Assembly: GCF_001665605.1 (NCBI RefSeq)
Contig: NZ_LZSV01000039.1
Coordinates: 1 to 64,000 of the forward strand
From: Mycobacterium sp. 852014-50255_SCH5639931
GTDB lineage: Bacteria; Actinomycetota; Actinomycetes; Mycobacteriales; Mycobacteriaceae
DNA: 64,000 nucleotides
Direction: 5' to 3'
Shown here: one piece after another, positions 7,462-15,076 of the stretch
Layout of the letters: each line of letters opens with the position of its first letter
How positions within the stretch are numbered: the first letter of the stretch is position 1
Program-made: the position numbers and the translations under genes
The notes under the pieces: generated by a model
The model's database searches: none
Seen by the model: only the letters and a program-made list of their open reading frames with translations
Told to the model about the DNA's origin: nothing

Positions 7462-7782
7462 CTAGATGAGTTGCGCGAGCGTGGTCACCACGATGAGGGT
7501 CAGCACGGCCATTCCGATGACGTGCACCTGGCGCCGGGGTGTGAGTCGCTTCGGCAGGGGCTGCCGCTGCAGCGTGCGTTGCCGGCGCACGGCGATCACG
7601 AACGTCGCGAGGGCCACGGCGCCGGCCAAAGCGGCGGGGATGAATGCGTTTGGCCCGACCGAACCGTGCAGGTTCTTGATCATCAGCAGGGCGCCGTTAC
7701 CCAGGAAGGCGAAGGACGTCCGTGTCCAGGCCAGCGTCGTCCGTTCGGCCTGGCTGCCGCGATCGGCCGTCGAGCCGCTCAA
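7462..7782 (-). CDS. DUF202 small membrane protein (second of pair)
   Basis: The 106-residue protein starts at a TTG (7782) inside the stop of the upstream gene (TTGA overlap). The DUF202 signature ERTTLAWTRTSFAFLGNGALL is near the N-terminus, followed by two more hydrophobic segments (AALAGAVALATFVIAV and VHVIGMAVLTLIVVTTLAQL), predicting three membrane spans. The neighbouring gene is a paralogue, and M. tuberculosis Rv2272/Rv2273 look like the counterparts. Function unknown; DUF202 domains are found alone or in SPX/VTC-type proteins. Confidence 0.8.
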   Translation of the reverse strand: MSGSTADRGSQAERTTLAWTRTSFAFLGNGALLMIKNLHGSVGPNAFIPAALAGAVALATFVIAVRRQRTLQRQPLPKRLTPRRQVHVIGMAVLTLIVVTTLAQLI

Positions 7783-8135
7783 TCCATGACCGCCTTGGCG
7801 ATCACCAACGCGAGCGCGATCAGCCCCACCACGGTCAGACCCACGGCGAGGTAGGTCGGTGAGGGATGACGGGGCAAGGGGGCGCCGCGGCGCATGGCGC
7901 GATCCGCCTGCTGCCAGCGCAGCAGCCCCATCCCGCTGGTGAGAATGGCCAGCAGCGCAAGACCCGCGCCGAGCGCGCGGCGCGCGCCGGGCACCCCCAA
8001 CTCCGGGACCAGCTGGACGACGGCGACGGCCGCGGCGAGCAGGCCCAGCGCGGTGCGCTGCCAGGCCAGGAACGTCCGCTCGTTGGCGAAGGTGAGCCGG
8101 TAGTCGGGCTCGTGCTCGTCGGCGGAGTCGGCCAC
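7779..8135 (-). CDS. DUF202 small membrane protein (first of pair)
   Basis: The 118-residue protein starts at GTG 8135. It carries the same DUF202 signature as its neighbour (ANERTFLAWQRTALGLLAAA, about 15-34) and three predicted membrane helices. The two genes overlap (TTGA) and probably form a heteromeric unit. It is divergent from the haloacid dehalogenase-like gene, 35 bases away. No catalytic motif is visible, so its function is not assigned. Confidence 0.82.
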   Translation of the reverse strand: MADSADEHEPDYRLTFANERTFLAWQRTALGLLAAAVAVVQLVPELGVPGARRALGAGLALLAILTSGMGLLRWQQADRAMRRGAPLPRHPSPTYLAVGLTVVGLIALALVIAKAVMD

Positions 8136-8170
8136 CAGGACATCGTAGATTCATCAGCGCCCGAGGTTGC

Positions 8171-8869
8171 ATGATTGCGCGTGTGGTCAAGGCGCTGCTG
8201 TTCGACGTGCAAGGCACGGCGACGGACTTTCATTCGACCGTCTGCGACGAGGCGCGGCGGATCAGCGCGGGCCGCCACCCCGACGTCGACTGGCCCGACG
8301 TGGTGCGGCGTTGGCGCGCAGGCTACTTCACTGCGCTGGAGGACGCCCAAGGTCGGCAGACCGGATGGGTGTCGGTGCACTCGGTGTACCGGCGGGCGCT
8401 GGACGATTGCGGCGTCCCGTTTTCGGACGCCGAACGCGACGAACTCACCTTGGCCTGGCGGCGGCTGAAGCCCTGGCCGGACGTGATCCCTGGGCTGACC
8501 CGGCTTCGAACCGCCTACACGCTGGCCACCCTGTCCAACGCCGACGTGTCGACGGTCATCGAGATCTCCAAGCGCGCGGGCCTGCCCTGGGACGCGGTCT
8601 TCGCCGCGGAGATGGCCGGGGTGTTCAAGCCCGACCCGGCGATCTACCGGATGGCCGCCACCTACCTGGGCCTGAGCCCCGACGAGATCATGATGGTCGC
8701 CAGCCACAAGTACGACATCCGCGCCGCGGGCCGGCTGGGCTTCCGGACCGCCTTCGTCGCGCGGCCGCTGGAGTTCGGTGTCGACGGCGAGGCCGACGTT
8801 GTCTATTCCGACGAGTTCGACATCAACGCGTCCGACTTCCTCGACCTCGCACGGCAACTCGGCTGCTGA
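8171..8869 (+). CDS. HAD-superfamily hydrolase, 2-haloacid dehalogenase type II-like
   Basis: The 232-residue protein has motif I as LLFDVQGTATD with nucleophile Asp12. The second Asp of phosphatase-type HAD enzymes is replaced (DVQGT), as in type II L-2-haloacid dehalogenases (D-x-x-GT). Motif II is LATLSNAD (about 117-124), the motif III Lys lies in GVFKPDPAIY, and the motif IV region is MMVASHKYDIRAAGRLG, also dehalogenase-like. The likely reaction is hydrolytic cleavage of a carbon-halogen bond or a related small-acid hydrolysis; the true substrate is unknown. Its stop abuts the convergent LppN-like gene with no base between them. Confidence 0.8.
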   Translation: MIARVVKALLFDVQGTATDFHSTVCDEARRISAGRHPDVDWPDVVRRWRAGYFTALEDAQGRQTGWVSVHSVYRRALDDCGVPFSDAERDELTLAWRRLKPWPDVIPGLTRLRTAYTLATLSNADVSTVIEISKRAGLPWDAVFAAEMAGVFKPDPAIYRMAATYLGLSPDEIMMVASHKYDIRAAGRLGFRTAFVARPLEFGVDGEADVVYSDEFDINASDFLDLARQLGC

Positions 8870-9334
8870 TCAGCGGTGCGCCGACCCTGTCAGCGGCTGC
8901 CCGTTGGCCGACTGCAGCAGGCAGATGACGGTGCTGGGCGTGGGATTGGCCCCGGTGCGATCCTGATTCGAGTCGATCAGGTAGGTGATCGAAAACAGGC
9001 TGCCGCCAACGGGTCTCCCGGTATACGGGGCGAACCCGGCGGCGCAATCCCGGTTCGCGATGCTGGCGACCGCGGTGTCCACGGCCATCGGCGCGCGCAG
9101 GTACACCTCGGCCAAATGTGCCGTCGCACAGTCGACTACGGTGACGGTCACGCGGCTCAGGTCGGGCGGCGGGAGGTCGGCCACGCACTGGCCGGTCTGC
9201 AGGTCGATCCACTTCTCGGTGTGCGAGCCCGGCGGCGACGGCGCGGCGGTGGCCGTCGCGCACAAACCCAACATCGCCGCGGCGGTCAGGCCGCAGGCCG
9301 GGTAAAGGGCCCGCATGCAGTGCAGTTTAGGCAC
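8870..9334 (-). CDS. LppN-like exported protein without a good lipobox
   Basis: About 154 residues (GTG 9334) or 148 (ATG 9316). The N-terminus is a signal peptide (YPACGLTAAAMLGLCATATAA), and the mature part carries a conserved pattern of cysteines and motifs such as DLSRVTVTVVDCATAHLAEVY and NRDCAAGFAPYTG. The sequence resembles M. tuberculosis LppN (Rv2270) from memory, and the position next to CYP124 and the DUF202 pair agrees. The only Cys in the signal region sits in MLGLC with Leu at -1, a poor lipobox, so it may be cut by signal peptidase I and released instead of lipidated. The first few bases overlap the SnoaL-like gene upstream. Confidence 0.7.
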   Translation of the reverse strand: MPKLHCMRALYPACGLTAAAMLGLCATATAAPSPPGSHTEKWIDLQTGQCVADLPPPDLSRVTVTVVDCATAHLAEVYLRAPMAVDTAVASIANRDCAAGFAPYTGRPVGGSLFSITYLIDSNQDRTGANPTPSTVICLLQSANGQPLTGSAHR

Positions 9335-9875
9335 TCACCAGCGCGGGGTCGGGCTTTTCCGAGGACATCGAGAGGAATCCGCAAGCGCAGCGCGCGGCCA
9401 GCAGCCAGTTCGCCGGCCTCTTCATGTCGAGGCCGCCGAGCAGCTGTTTGATCATGGTCAGTGTGTCGAAGTAAATGCGTTCGCAGACAAGCGTTTCGGT
9501 GTCTTGAAAGTTACTGAAGACGAAGTAGGCGGTCATGCGGACCCGGAACCGGCTGCCGGTGGGCGGAACCTTGCCCAGGTAACCCAGATGCGTGCCCATC
9601 AACCAGAACTCGACGATCACCGCGTCGGCGCTGTGCCGCAGCGCGATGATCTCGTGGTCCTGATCGGGAAACGCGGTCCGCGTCTAGGCGTAGTAGTCGC
9701 GCACCGCGGTGTCGCCGTCGTGCACGATCATCTGCGGGATCAGCTCGTAGCGCGGATGCGGGAAGGTCGACAGCACGTCGTCCCACGCCTGGCGGACCTC
9801 GTCGTGAAAATGGTCGAGCACGAGCTTCTCGCGGGCGGCCAGCACCTCCGCGGGCGGGAACGCGGGAATGGTCAT
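9327..9875 (-). pseudogene. SnoaL/NTF2-fold protein gene interrupted by an in-frame amber codon
   Basis: From ATG 9875, six bases after the CYP124 stop, the frame reads MTIPAFPPAEVLAAREKLV to DTAVRDYYA and then hits TAG at 9686-9684. The same frame continues without a shift as TRTAFPDQDHEIIALRHSADAV, then IVEFWLMGTHLGYLGKVPPTG and FRVRMTAYFVF to a TAA at 9327. Together this is one typical ~182-residue SnoaL-like domain (polyketide-cyclase/ester-cyclase fold), so a single base change (for example GAG to TAG) most simply explains the break. It follows cyp124 in an apparent operon. It could be a recent pseudogene, a site of readthrough, or a sequencing error. Confidence 0.85.
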
Positions 9876-9881
9876 GAACGG

Positions 9882-11180
9882 CTAACCGCGCGGCGGGGTC
9901 CAGGCGACCGGCAGGGCTTTGATGCCGTGGATGAATTGCGACAGCAGGCGCGCGGGTTCGTCGATCGCGACGATGTCGGGAATCTCGCGGCGCAACTCGT
10001 CGAATATCACCCGAATCTCGCGGCGGGCGAGGTTGGCGCCCAGGCAGAAATGCGCCCCGCCGCCGCCGAAGCCGAAATGCGGGTTGGGTGTGCGCGCCAC
10101 GTCGAACAGCCAGGGGTTGGGGAACGTCGACTCGTCGCGGTTGGCCGAGTTGTACCACAGCACGGCCTTGTCGCCCTCCGCCAGCTTGGTGCCGCTCAGC
10201 TTGAAGTCGCGGGTCAGGGTCCGTCGCATGTAGACCACCGGCGAGGCCCACCGCACGATCTCCTCGACCGCCGTCGGCGCCAGCCGGTCGAAGTTGGCCC
10301 ACCACTTGTCGCGCTCGTCGGGGTAGCGGGACAGCGCCAGCACGCCGTGGCTGATCGCGTTGCGCGTCGTCTCGTTGCCGGCCACCACCAGCAGGATGAA
10401 GAACGACGCGATCTCCGCCGACGACAGCCGTTCGCCGTCCACCTCGGCTTCGACCAGGCTGGTGGTCAGGTCGTCGTGGTGGTTGACGCGGCGGTCCTCG
10501 GCGAGCGCGGTGGCGTACGCCCCGATGTCCATCGAGATCTTCAGGAATTCGTCGAAGTCGGTCGTCAGGTCGGGGTCGCCGAACCCGAGAATCACGTTGG
10601 TCCAGTGGAAGATTCGCTGATGGTCTTCCTCGGGGATCCCCATCATGTCGCAGATGATCTGCAGCGGCAGCGGCCCGGCGAGCTCGGTGACCAGATCGGC
10701 TTCCCCGTTGGGGTGGTTGGTGATCAGCGACGAAACCAGCCGGCGGGCCCGCTCGCGCACCGACGCCTCGATGCGGGCCACCACCTTCGGGGTGAATGCC
10801 CGGCTGACGATCGAGCGCAGCCGCTGGTGTCGCGGATCGTCGAGCACGATCATCGAGCCGAAGTATTCGGCGATCTCCGGTGCGTTGTCGTTGACCGTGA
10901 TGTTCGGCGTGCTGCTGAAGATCTCCGGATGACGGCTGGCGAAGTGAACGTCGTCGTGCTTGGTGAGCGACCAATAGCCCTCGCCCGCCTCGAATCCCTC
11001 CATCTCGATCGCGGGCCAGAACGACAGCGGGGCCTCCCGGCGCAGGGTCGCGAAGGCGCCGTCGCGGAAGTCGTCGTCGAGCCCCCAGAAGTCCAGCGAA
11101 TCGAGGTGAATCTCGGAGAGGGGCACCTCGGGCGGTGGCGCCCCGTTGGTTCGCGTCGCGATACCCGTCTTGAGACTCAC
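9882..11180 (-). CDS. cyp124: Cytochrome P450 CYP124, methyl-branched lipid omega-hydroxylase
   Basis: The 432-residue protein starts at GTG 11180 with an excellent GGAGGTAAT ribosome site. P450 landmarks are the I-helix LLVVAGNETTRNAISHG, the K-helix ExxR in EEIVRWASPVVYMRR and the heme loop FGGGGAHFCLGANLAR with thiolate Cys at about 379. Sequence is very close to M. tuberculosis CYP124A1 (Rv2266), including IATR.NG.PPPEVP at the N-terminus and QFIHGIKALPV at the C-terminus. CYP124 hydroxylates the terminal carbon of methyl-branched lipids such as phytanic acid and cholesterol side chains. It lies between an MmpS-like secreted protein and the broken SnoaL gene on the same strand. Confidence 0.95.
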   Translation of the reverse strand: MSLKTGIATRTNGAPPPEVPLSEIHLDSLDFWGLDDDFRDGAFATLRREAPLSFWPAIEMEGFEAGEGYWSLTKHDDVHFASRHPEIFSSTPNITVNDNAPEIAEYFGSMIVLDDPRHQRLRSIVSRAFTPKVVARIEASVRERARRLVSSLITNHPNGEADLVTELAGPLPLQIICDMMGIPEEDHQRIFHWTNVILGFGDPDLTTDFDEFLKISMDIGAYATALAEDRRVNHHDDLTTSLVEAEVDGERLSSAEIASFFILLVVAGNETTRNAISHGVLALSRYPDERDKWWANFDRLAPTAVEEIVRWASPVVYMRRTLTRDFKLSGTKLAEGDKAVLWYNSANRDESTFPNPWLFDVARTPNPHFGFGGGGAHFCLGANLARREIRVIFDELRREIPDIVAIDEPARLLSQFIHGIKALPVAWTPPRG

Positions 11181-11201
11181 CGATTACCTCCTAGGAAACC
11201 G

Positions 11202-11552
11202 CTAGTGCGCACAGACGGTCCTGCCGCCGGCCGATTGCGCATCGGCGACCACGTTGCCGTCGAGCAGGATGCGGCAGCGGATGGGGCCCACCCCCTGCGC
11301 GCTGATCACGAACACCTGGCCCCCGAATGAAGTGAATTCGGTCGACCAGGGCAGCGGCGCGTTGACCTGGTGGAGTTGACCGGCGTCCGTTTGATACACG
11401 AGGTACTGCGCGACGCCGGCGCCGGTCACCTCGTAACGGGCGTGGGGCATCTCGGGGATCGCGTGGGCCACGCCGGGGACCGTCCCTGCGCAACCGACGC
11501 CCACGGCGAACAGGATCGAAAGCCCGCGCACATGCTTCGTCATGATTTGCAT
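11202..11552 (-). CDS. Secreted MmpS-like C-terminal domain protein
   Basis: A 116-residue protein (MQIMTKHVRGLSILFAVGVG...) with a cleavable signal peptide ending near VAHA. The rest (ARYEVTGAGVAQYLVY, NAPLPWSTEFTS, FVISAQGVGPIRCRILLDG, GGRTVCAH) matches the extracytoplasmic beta-sandwich domain of MmpS proteins, including its cysteine pair. Genuine MmpS proteins keep an N-terminal anchor and sit next to an MmpL transporter; here there is no mmpL and the signal looks cleavable, so this is a stand-alone soluble relative. It ends 21 bases before cyp124 and is probably the first gene of that operon. ATG 11543 is an alternative start. Confidence 0.75.
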   Translation of the reverse strand: MQIMTKHVRGLSILFAVGVGCAGTVPGVAHAIPEMPHARYEVTGAGVAQYLVYQTDAGQLHQVNAPLPWSTEFTSFGGQVFVISAQGVGPIRCRILLDGNVVADAQSAGGRTVCAH

Positions 11553-11644
11553 CGTGTCACCACGCGCGGTGCTACGGAAGCTTTCCGCCCTAACGAAAGC
11601 CGTTCTAGTGTTAGTCCCACGGGGGCTGCTACGGAAAGGTGAGT

Positions 11645-12730
11645 ATGTCGGAACACGGCTCAAAGCGTGTGGTGGTCTGGGGCACCGGCTTCGTCGGCAA
11701 GATGGTGATCGCCGAAATCGTCAAGCATCCGCTGTTCGAGTTGGTGGGGGTCGGCGTCAGCAATCCCGACAAGGTCGGGCGCGACGTCGGCGACATCGGC
11801 GGGCTGCCCGGGCCGACGGGCATCATCGCCACCGACGACATCGATGCCCTGATCGCGCTGAAGCCCGACGCGCTGGTGCACTACGGCCCGACCGCGATGC
11901 ACGCCAAGGAGAACATCGCGCTGATCACCCGCTTCCTCCGCGCGGGCATCGACGTGTGCTCGACGGCGATGACCCCGTGGGTGTGGCCGACCATGCACCT
12001 CAACCCGCCGCAGTGGATCGCGCCCATCACCGAGGCGTGCGAGCTGGGGGAGTCGTCCTGCTTCACGACCGGCATCGACCCCGGATTCGCCAACGACCTG
12101 TTCCCCATGACGCTGATGGGCCTGTGCTCGGAGGTGAGCCGGGTGCGGGCGTCCGAACTGCTGGACTACACCAATTACGAGGGCGATTACGAAGTCGAGA
12201 TGGGCATCGGCCGCGAGCCCGAATACAGCCCGTTGCTCGAGGACTCCAACATGCTGATCTTCGCGTGGGGCGCCACGGTCCCGATGATCGCCCACGCGGC
12301 CGGCATCATGCTCGACGAGATCACCACCACGTGGGACAAATGGGTGACGCCCACCGAGCGCAACACCGTCAAGGGCGTCATCAAACCCGGGCACGTGGCG
12401 GCCGTCAGGTTCACCATCAACGGAATCTACAAGGGCGAGACCAGGATTCAGCTTGAACACGTCAACCGGATCGGCCTTGACGCCGCCCCTGACTGGCCCT
12501 CCGGCCACGACAACGACGTCTACCGGGTGGAGATCGAGGGCACGCCGAGCGTCTTCCAGGAAACGGCGTTCCGGTTCACCGACGGCTCGGGCCGCGACGC
12601 GGCCACGGCCGGCTGCCTGGCGACCGGGATGCGGGCCCTCAACGCCGTGCCGGCCGTCAACGAGCTGCGGCCGGGCTGGATCACGCCGCTTGACCTGCCC
12701 CTAATCGCCGGGGCGGGCAACATCCGGTGA
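11645..12730 (+). CDS. NAD(P)-binding reductase with DapB-like N-terminal domain
   Basis: Starting at ATG 11645 (GGAAAGG upstream) the protein is 361 residues; an in-frame GTG at 11639 is possible. VVVWGTGFVGKMVIAEIV is a Rossmann nucleotide-binding loop; it is followed by DIDALIALKPDALVHYGPTAMH and a long C-terminal domain with TTGIDPGFANDLFPM. This is the dihydrodipicolinate-reductase-like family, abundant in mycobacteria and related to 2,4-diaminopentanoate dehydrogenase; it is not the housekeeping DapB. The substrate is unknown. It is divergent from the MmpS-like/CYP124 operon, so the two may share control through the 92-base gap. Confidence 0.75.
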   Translation: MSEHGSKRVVVWGTGFVGKMVIAEIVKHPLFELVGVGVSNPDKVGRDVGDIGGLPGPTGIIATDDIDALIALKPDALVHYGPTAMHAKENIALITRFLRAGIDVCSTAMTPWVWPTMHLNPPQWIAPITEACELGESSCFTTGIDPGFANDLFPMTLMGLCSEVSRVRASELLDYTNYEGDYEVEMGIGREPEYSPLLEDSNMLIFAWGATVPMIAHAAGIMLDEITTTWDKWVTPTERNTVKGVIKPGHVAAVRFTINGIYKGETRIQLEHVNRIGLDAAPDWPSGHDNDVYRVEIEGTPSVFQETAFRFTDGSGRDAATAGCLATGMRALNAVPAVNELRPGWITPLDLPLIAGAGNIR

Positions 12731-12836
12731 CCGGCGCACAGCGTGCACATAGGTGCCGCAGAGACTCGGTACAGGTTTCGGCGGCACACTAACGGCTAGC
12801 CTGGTTTGCGAGTTGCTGAAGTTGGGGTTGGGACAT

Positions 12837-14597
12837 ATGGCCAATGGAGCTGGGACCGCGCTGGGCCTGTCGATCGGGACTACCAACCTGGCGGCGGTCG
12901 CCGCCGAGAAGGCCATCACCCGCAAGCCCGTCCTGACGCTGTATCCGGAGCGCGCGCCGGAGGTCGGCATCCCCGCGGAAAACCCGCGGCTCAACCAGCC
13001 CGGCCTGGTGATCACCGGGTTCGTCAATCGCATCTCCGATCCCCGCGGAGTGGTGGCGGCCGACGGGTCGGTACGCCGCAGCGAGGAATTGATCGCCGAC
13101 GCCATGCGGGCGCTGGCCTACAGCGTGACCGGCGGGCGCACCCTGCCCGAGAGCGTCGCCGTCACCTATCCCGCCCACTGGCCGTCGCCGGCGGTCGACG
13201 CGGTGGGCACCGCGCTGAGCTCGGTGGCCGAATGGTCCAACCGGGCGCGGCCGCTGATGCTGATTCCCGACGCCGCGGCGACGCTGCTGGCCGTGCGAAC
13301 CGCCCCCGGCATACCGGCCCACGGGACGGTGGCGGTGTGCGACTTCGGCGGCAGCGGCACCAGCGTCACGTTCATGCGCGCCGACGGTGACTATCAGGCG
13401 CTGGCCCCGACCCTGCGGCTGCACGATTTCTCGGGCGACCTGATCGACCAGGCCCTGCTGAGCGCCGTCATCTCCAACATGCCGAGCACCGCCGCCTTCG
13501 ACCCGGCGGGCACCGTGGCGATCGGCTCGCTGAGCCGGCTGCGCACCGCGTGCCGAAGCGCCAAGGAGGAGCTGTCCTCGACCACGGCGGCCACGCTGAG
13601 CGACGGGCTGACCGGCGAAGTCCGCGTCACCCGCGACGAGCTTGACGAGGCGATCCGCACCCCGCTGGACAGGTTCGTGGCCGTGTTGGAAAACGCGTTG
13701 GCGCGCAATGGCATTCAGGACCTGGTAGCGGTGGTGTCCACCGGCGGTGGAGCGAACATCCCCGCGATAACCACCACGCTGTCGCAGTACTTCCGCGTCC
13801 CGGTCATCACCACGCCGCGCCCGCAGCTGACGGCGGCCACCGGCGCCGCGTTGCGGGCGGCGCATGGGCCCGGTGAGAGCGCCGCGACGGCGTCGGCCCC
13901 GGCCGCGCCCGCCACGGCGACCGCGCGGGCGGTCCCAAGCACCCGGCCGCCCGAAGCGACCGCGACGGCGCAGGCGGCGCCCGCCTGGCCGACAGCCGGC
14001 GCCGCGCCCGTGCAAGCGTGGTCGCAGACCGGCAACCAACCCCAAGCGGCGACCGCCGCGCAGGTGGAGCCCGCCGTCGCCGACGAACCCGCTGCCGATT
14101 CCGCGAGCGCGACGCGCAAGCGCCGCCTGTTTCGCCTGCCGGTGCTGGCGGCAATTGTCGGGGCGGCCGCGGGGGTGGCGCTCGTCGGGACCGCAGTCAC
14201 GATCGGCCTGACCTCGGCGAACAAATCGGCGACGACCCCGGCGCCGGGCGTGACCAGCAGTCCGGTCCCCGCTCCGCCGGCCAACACCGCGACCGCTCAG
14301 GCGCCCCCGCCCAGCGAAGAGGCACCCGCGCCGTCGACGACGGATACCAATCCGCCCGCCCAGACCGAGACGCCGTCTACCAGCGTCCCGTCAGCGAAAC
14401 CGCAGCATGCGCCGCCGCTGGCGGCCGCGCCCGCGCGTCCGGCGATTCCGCAGGTACCGCCCGTCCCGCCGGTGCCCGGCCTGAACGAATCCATCCCGGG
14501 GCTGGACCGGATCAATCAACTCATTCAAGGGATCGGGGGCGACTTGGGCATCAGCGGCATCCCCCAATTGGGCCCTCAGCTGGGAACGACCCGGTAG
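12837..14597 (+). CDS. Hsp70-like membrane protein with proline-rich tail (Rv2264c-like)
   Basis: The 586-residue protein has an N-terminal actin/Hsp70-type ATPase-like domain (about 1-345). Phosphate-loop signatures are GLSIGTTNLAAV (about 10-21) and VCDFGGSGTSVTF, and an adenosine-site-like VVSTGGGANIPAI. An Ala/Pro/Thr-rich linker, a single transmembrane helix near residues 431-455 (FRLPVLAAIVGAAAGVALVG) and a long Pro/Ser/Thr-rich extracytoplasmic tail follow. There is no Hsp70 substrate-binding domain. This matches the remembered layout of M. tuberculosis Rv2264c, a proline-rich conserved protein of unknown role. Topology suggests a cytosolic nucleotide-binding head coupled to a wall-facing tail. 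Confidence 0.8.
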   Translation: MANGAGTALGLSIGTTNLAAVAAEKAITRKPVLTLYPERAPEVGIPAENPRLNQPGLVITGFVNRISDPRGVVAADGSVRRSEELIADAMRALAYSVTGGRTLPESVAVTYPAHWPSPAVDAVGTALSSVAEWSNRARPLMLIPDAAATLLAVRTAPGIPAHGTVAVCDFGGSGTSVTFMRADGDYQALAPTLRLHDFSGDLIDQALLSAVISNMPSTAAFDPAGTVAIGSLSRLRTACRSAKEELSSTTAATLSDGLTGEVRVTRDELDEAIRTPLDRFVAVLENALARNGIQDLVAVVSTGGGANIPAITTTLSQYFRVPVITTPRPQLTAATGAALRAAHGPGESAATASAPAAPATATARAVPSTRPPEATATAQAAPAWPTAGAAPVQAWSQTGNQPQAATAAQVEPAVADEPAADSASATRKRRLFRLPVLAAIVGAAAGVALVGTAVTIGLTSANKSATTPAPGVTSSPVPAPPANTATAQAPPPSEEAPAPSTTDTNPPAQTETPSTSVPSAKPQHAPPLAAAPARPAIPQVPPVPPVPGLNESIPGLDRINQLIQGIGGDLGISGIPQLGPQLGTTR

Positions 14598-14598
14598 G

Positions 14599-15006
14599 TC
14601 AGTCCTTTTCGCCCTTGTTCTCCGCTTTCGCGGCCTCTTTGAGCTTCTCGTTCAGGGCCTTGTCCTTCTCGATCTGGTCCTTCAGAGCTTGCTCGTCGCG
14701 ACCCTCGTCGGCTTCGGCTTGGCCTTCGTCGGCCTTGGCCTGGTCACCGGAACCGGCGTTGTCGGGGACTTCGTGCCTGGGATTGCCGTCCTCGTCCAAC
14801 CAGTCGTTGACCGCAGTGCCCGAAACGCTGCCGCCGGTGCCGGGCAGCACGATGGTGGGCTTCTCCTTGTAGGCCTCCATCATCTCGGAGGCCTTCTTTT
14901 TGTCGTCCTCGTCCGGCTCCGGCTTTTCCGTCAGCTTCTGATCGGTGTCTTGATCCGGTTCCTGATCGGTGTGCTGGTCGGCCGATTTATCGTCCTGCAC
15001 GCTCAT
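14599..15006 (-). CDS. Low-complexity charged protein, unknown function
   Basis: Starting at ATG 15006 (MSVQDDKSADQHTDQ) the product is 135 residues, highly charged, with repeated TDQEPDQDTDQ-type units near the N-terminus and a Lys/Glu/Ala-rich helix (EQALKDQIEKDKALNEKLKEA) at the C-terminus that may form a coiled coil. A small central segment (KPTIVLPGTGGSVSGTAVNDW) is the only part that looks globular. No signal peptide or membrane span is present, and I recognise no family. It ends one base after the convergent Hsp70-like gene. Confidence 0.6.
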   Translation of the reverse strand: MSVQDDKSADQHTDQEPDQDTDQKLTEKPEPDEDDKKKASEMMEAYKEKPTIVLPGTGGSVSGTAVNDWLDEDGNPRHEVPDNAGSGDQAKADEGQAEADEGRDEQALKDQIEKDKALNEKLKEAAKAENKGEKD

Positions 15007-15076
15007 GCGTCTACCCCCTCGCCATCGCAGGTCGCGATTTGCAGGGGTTACCCGTTGCGGCGTTGTGTCGAAACTC

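Noticed and set aside
9315..11330. Long plus-strand frame opposite cyp124 and neighbours
   Set aside because: It covers several proven minus-strand genes, encodes a repetitive His/Arg/Gly-rich sequence and has no family signature.
11553..11644. Possible regulator site with TAAC...GTTA around 11590-11613 between the MmpS-like and reductase genes
   Set aside because: The repeat is short and imperfect and does not match a KstR-type operator; two copies of GCTACGGAA nearby are not enough to call a site.
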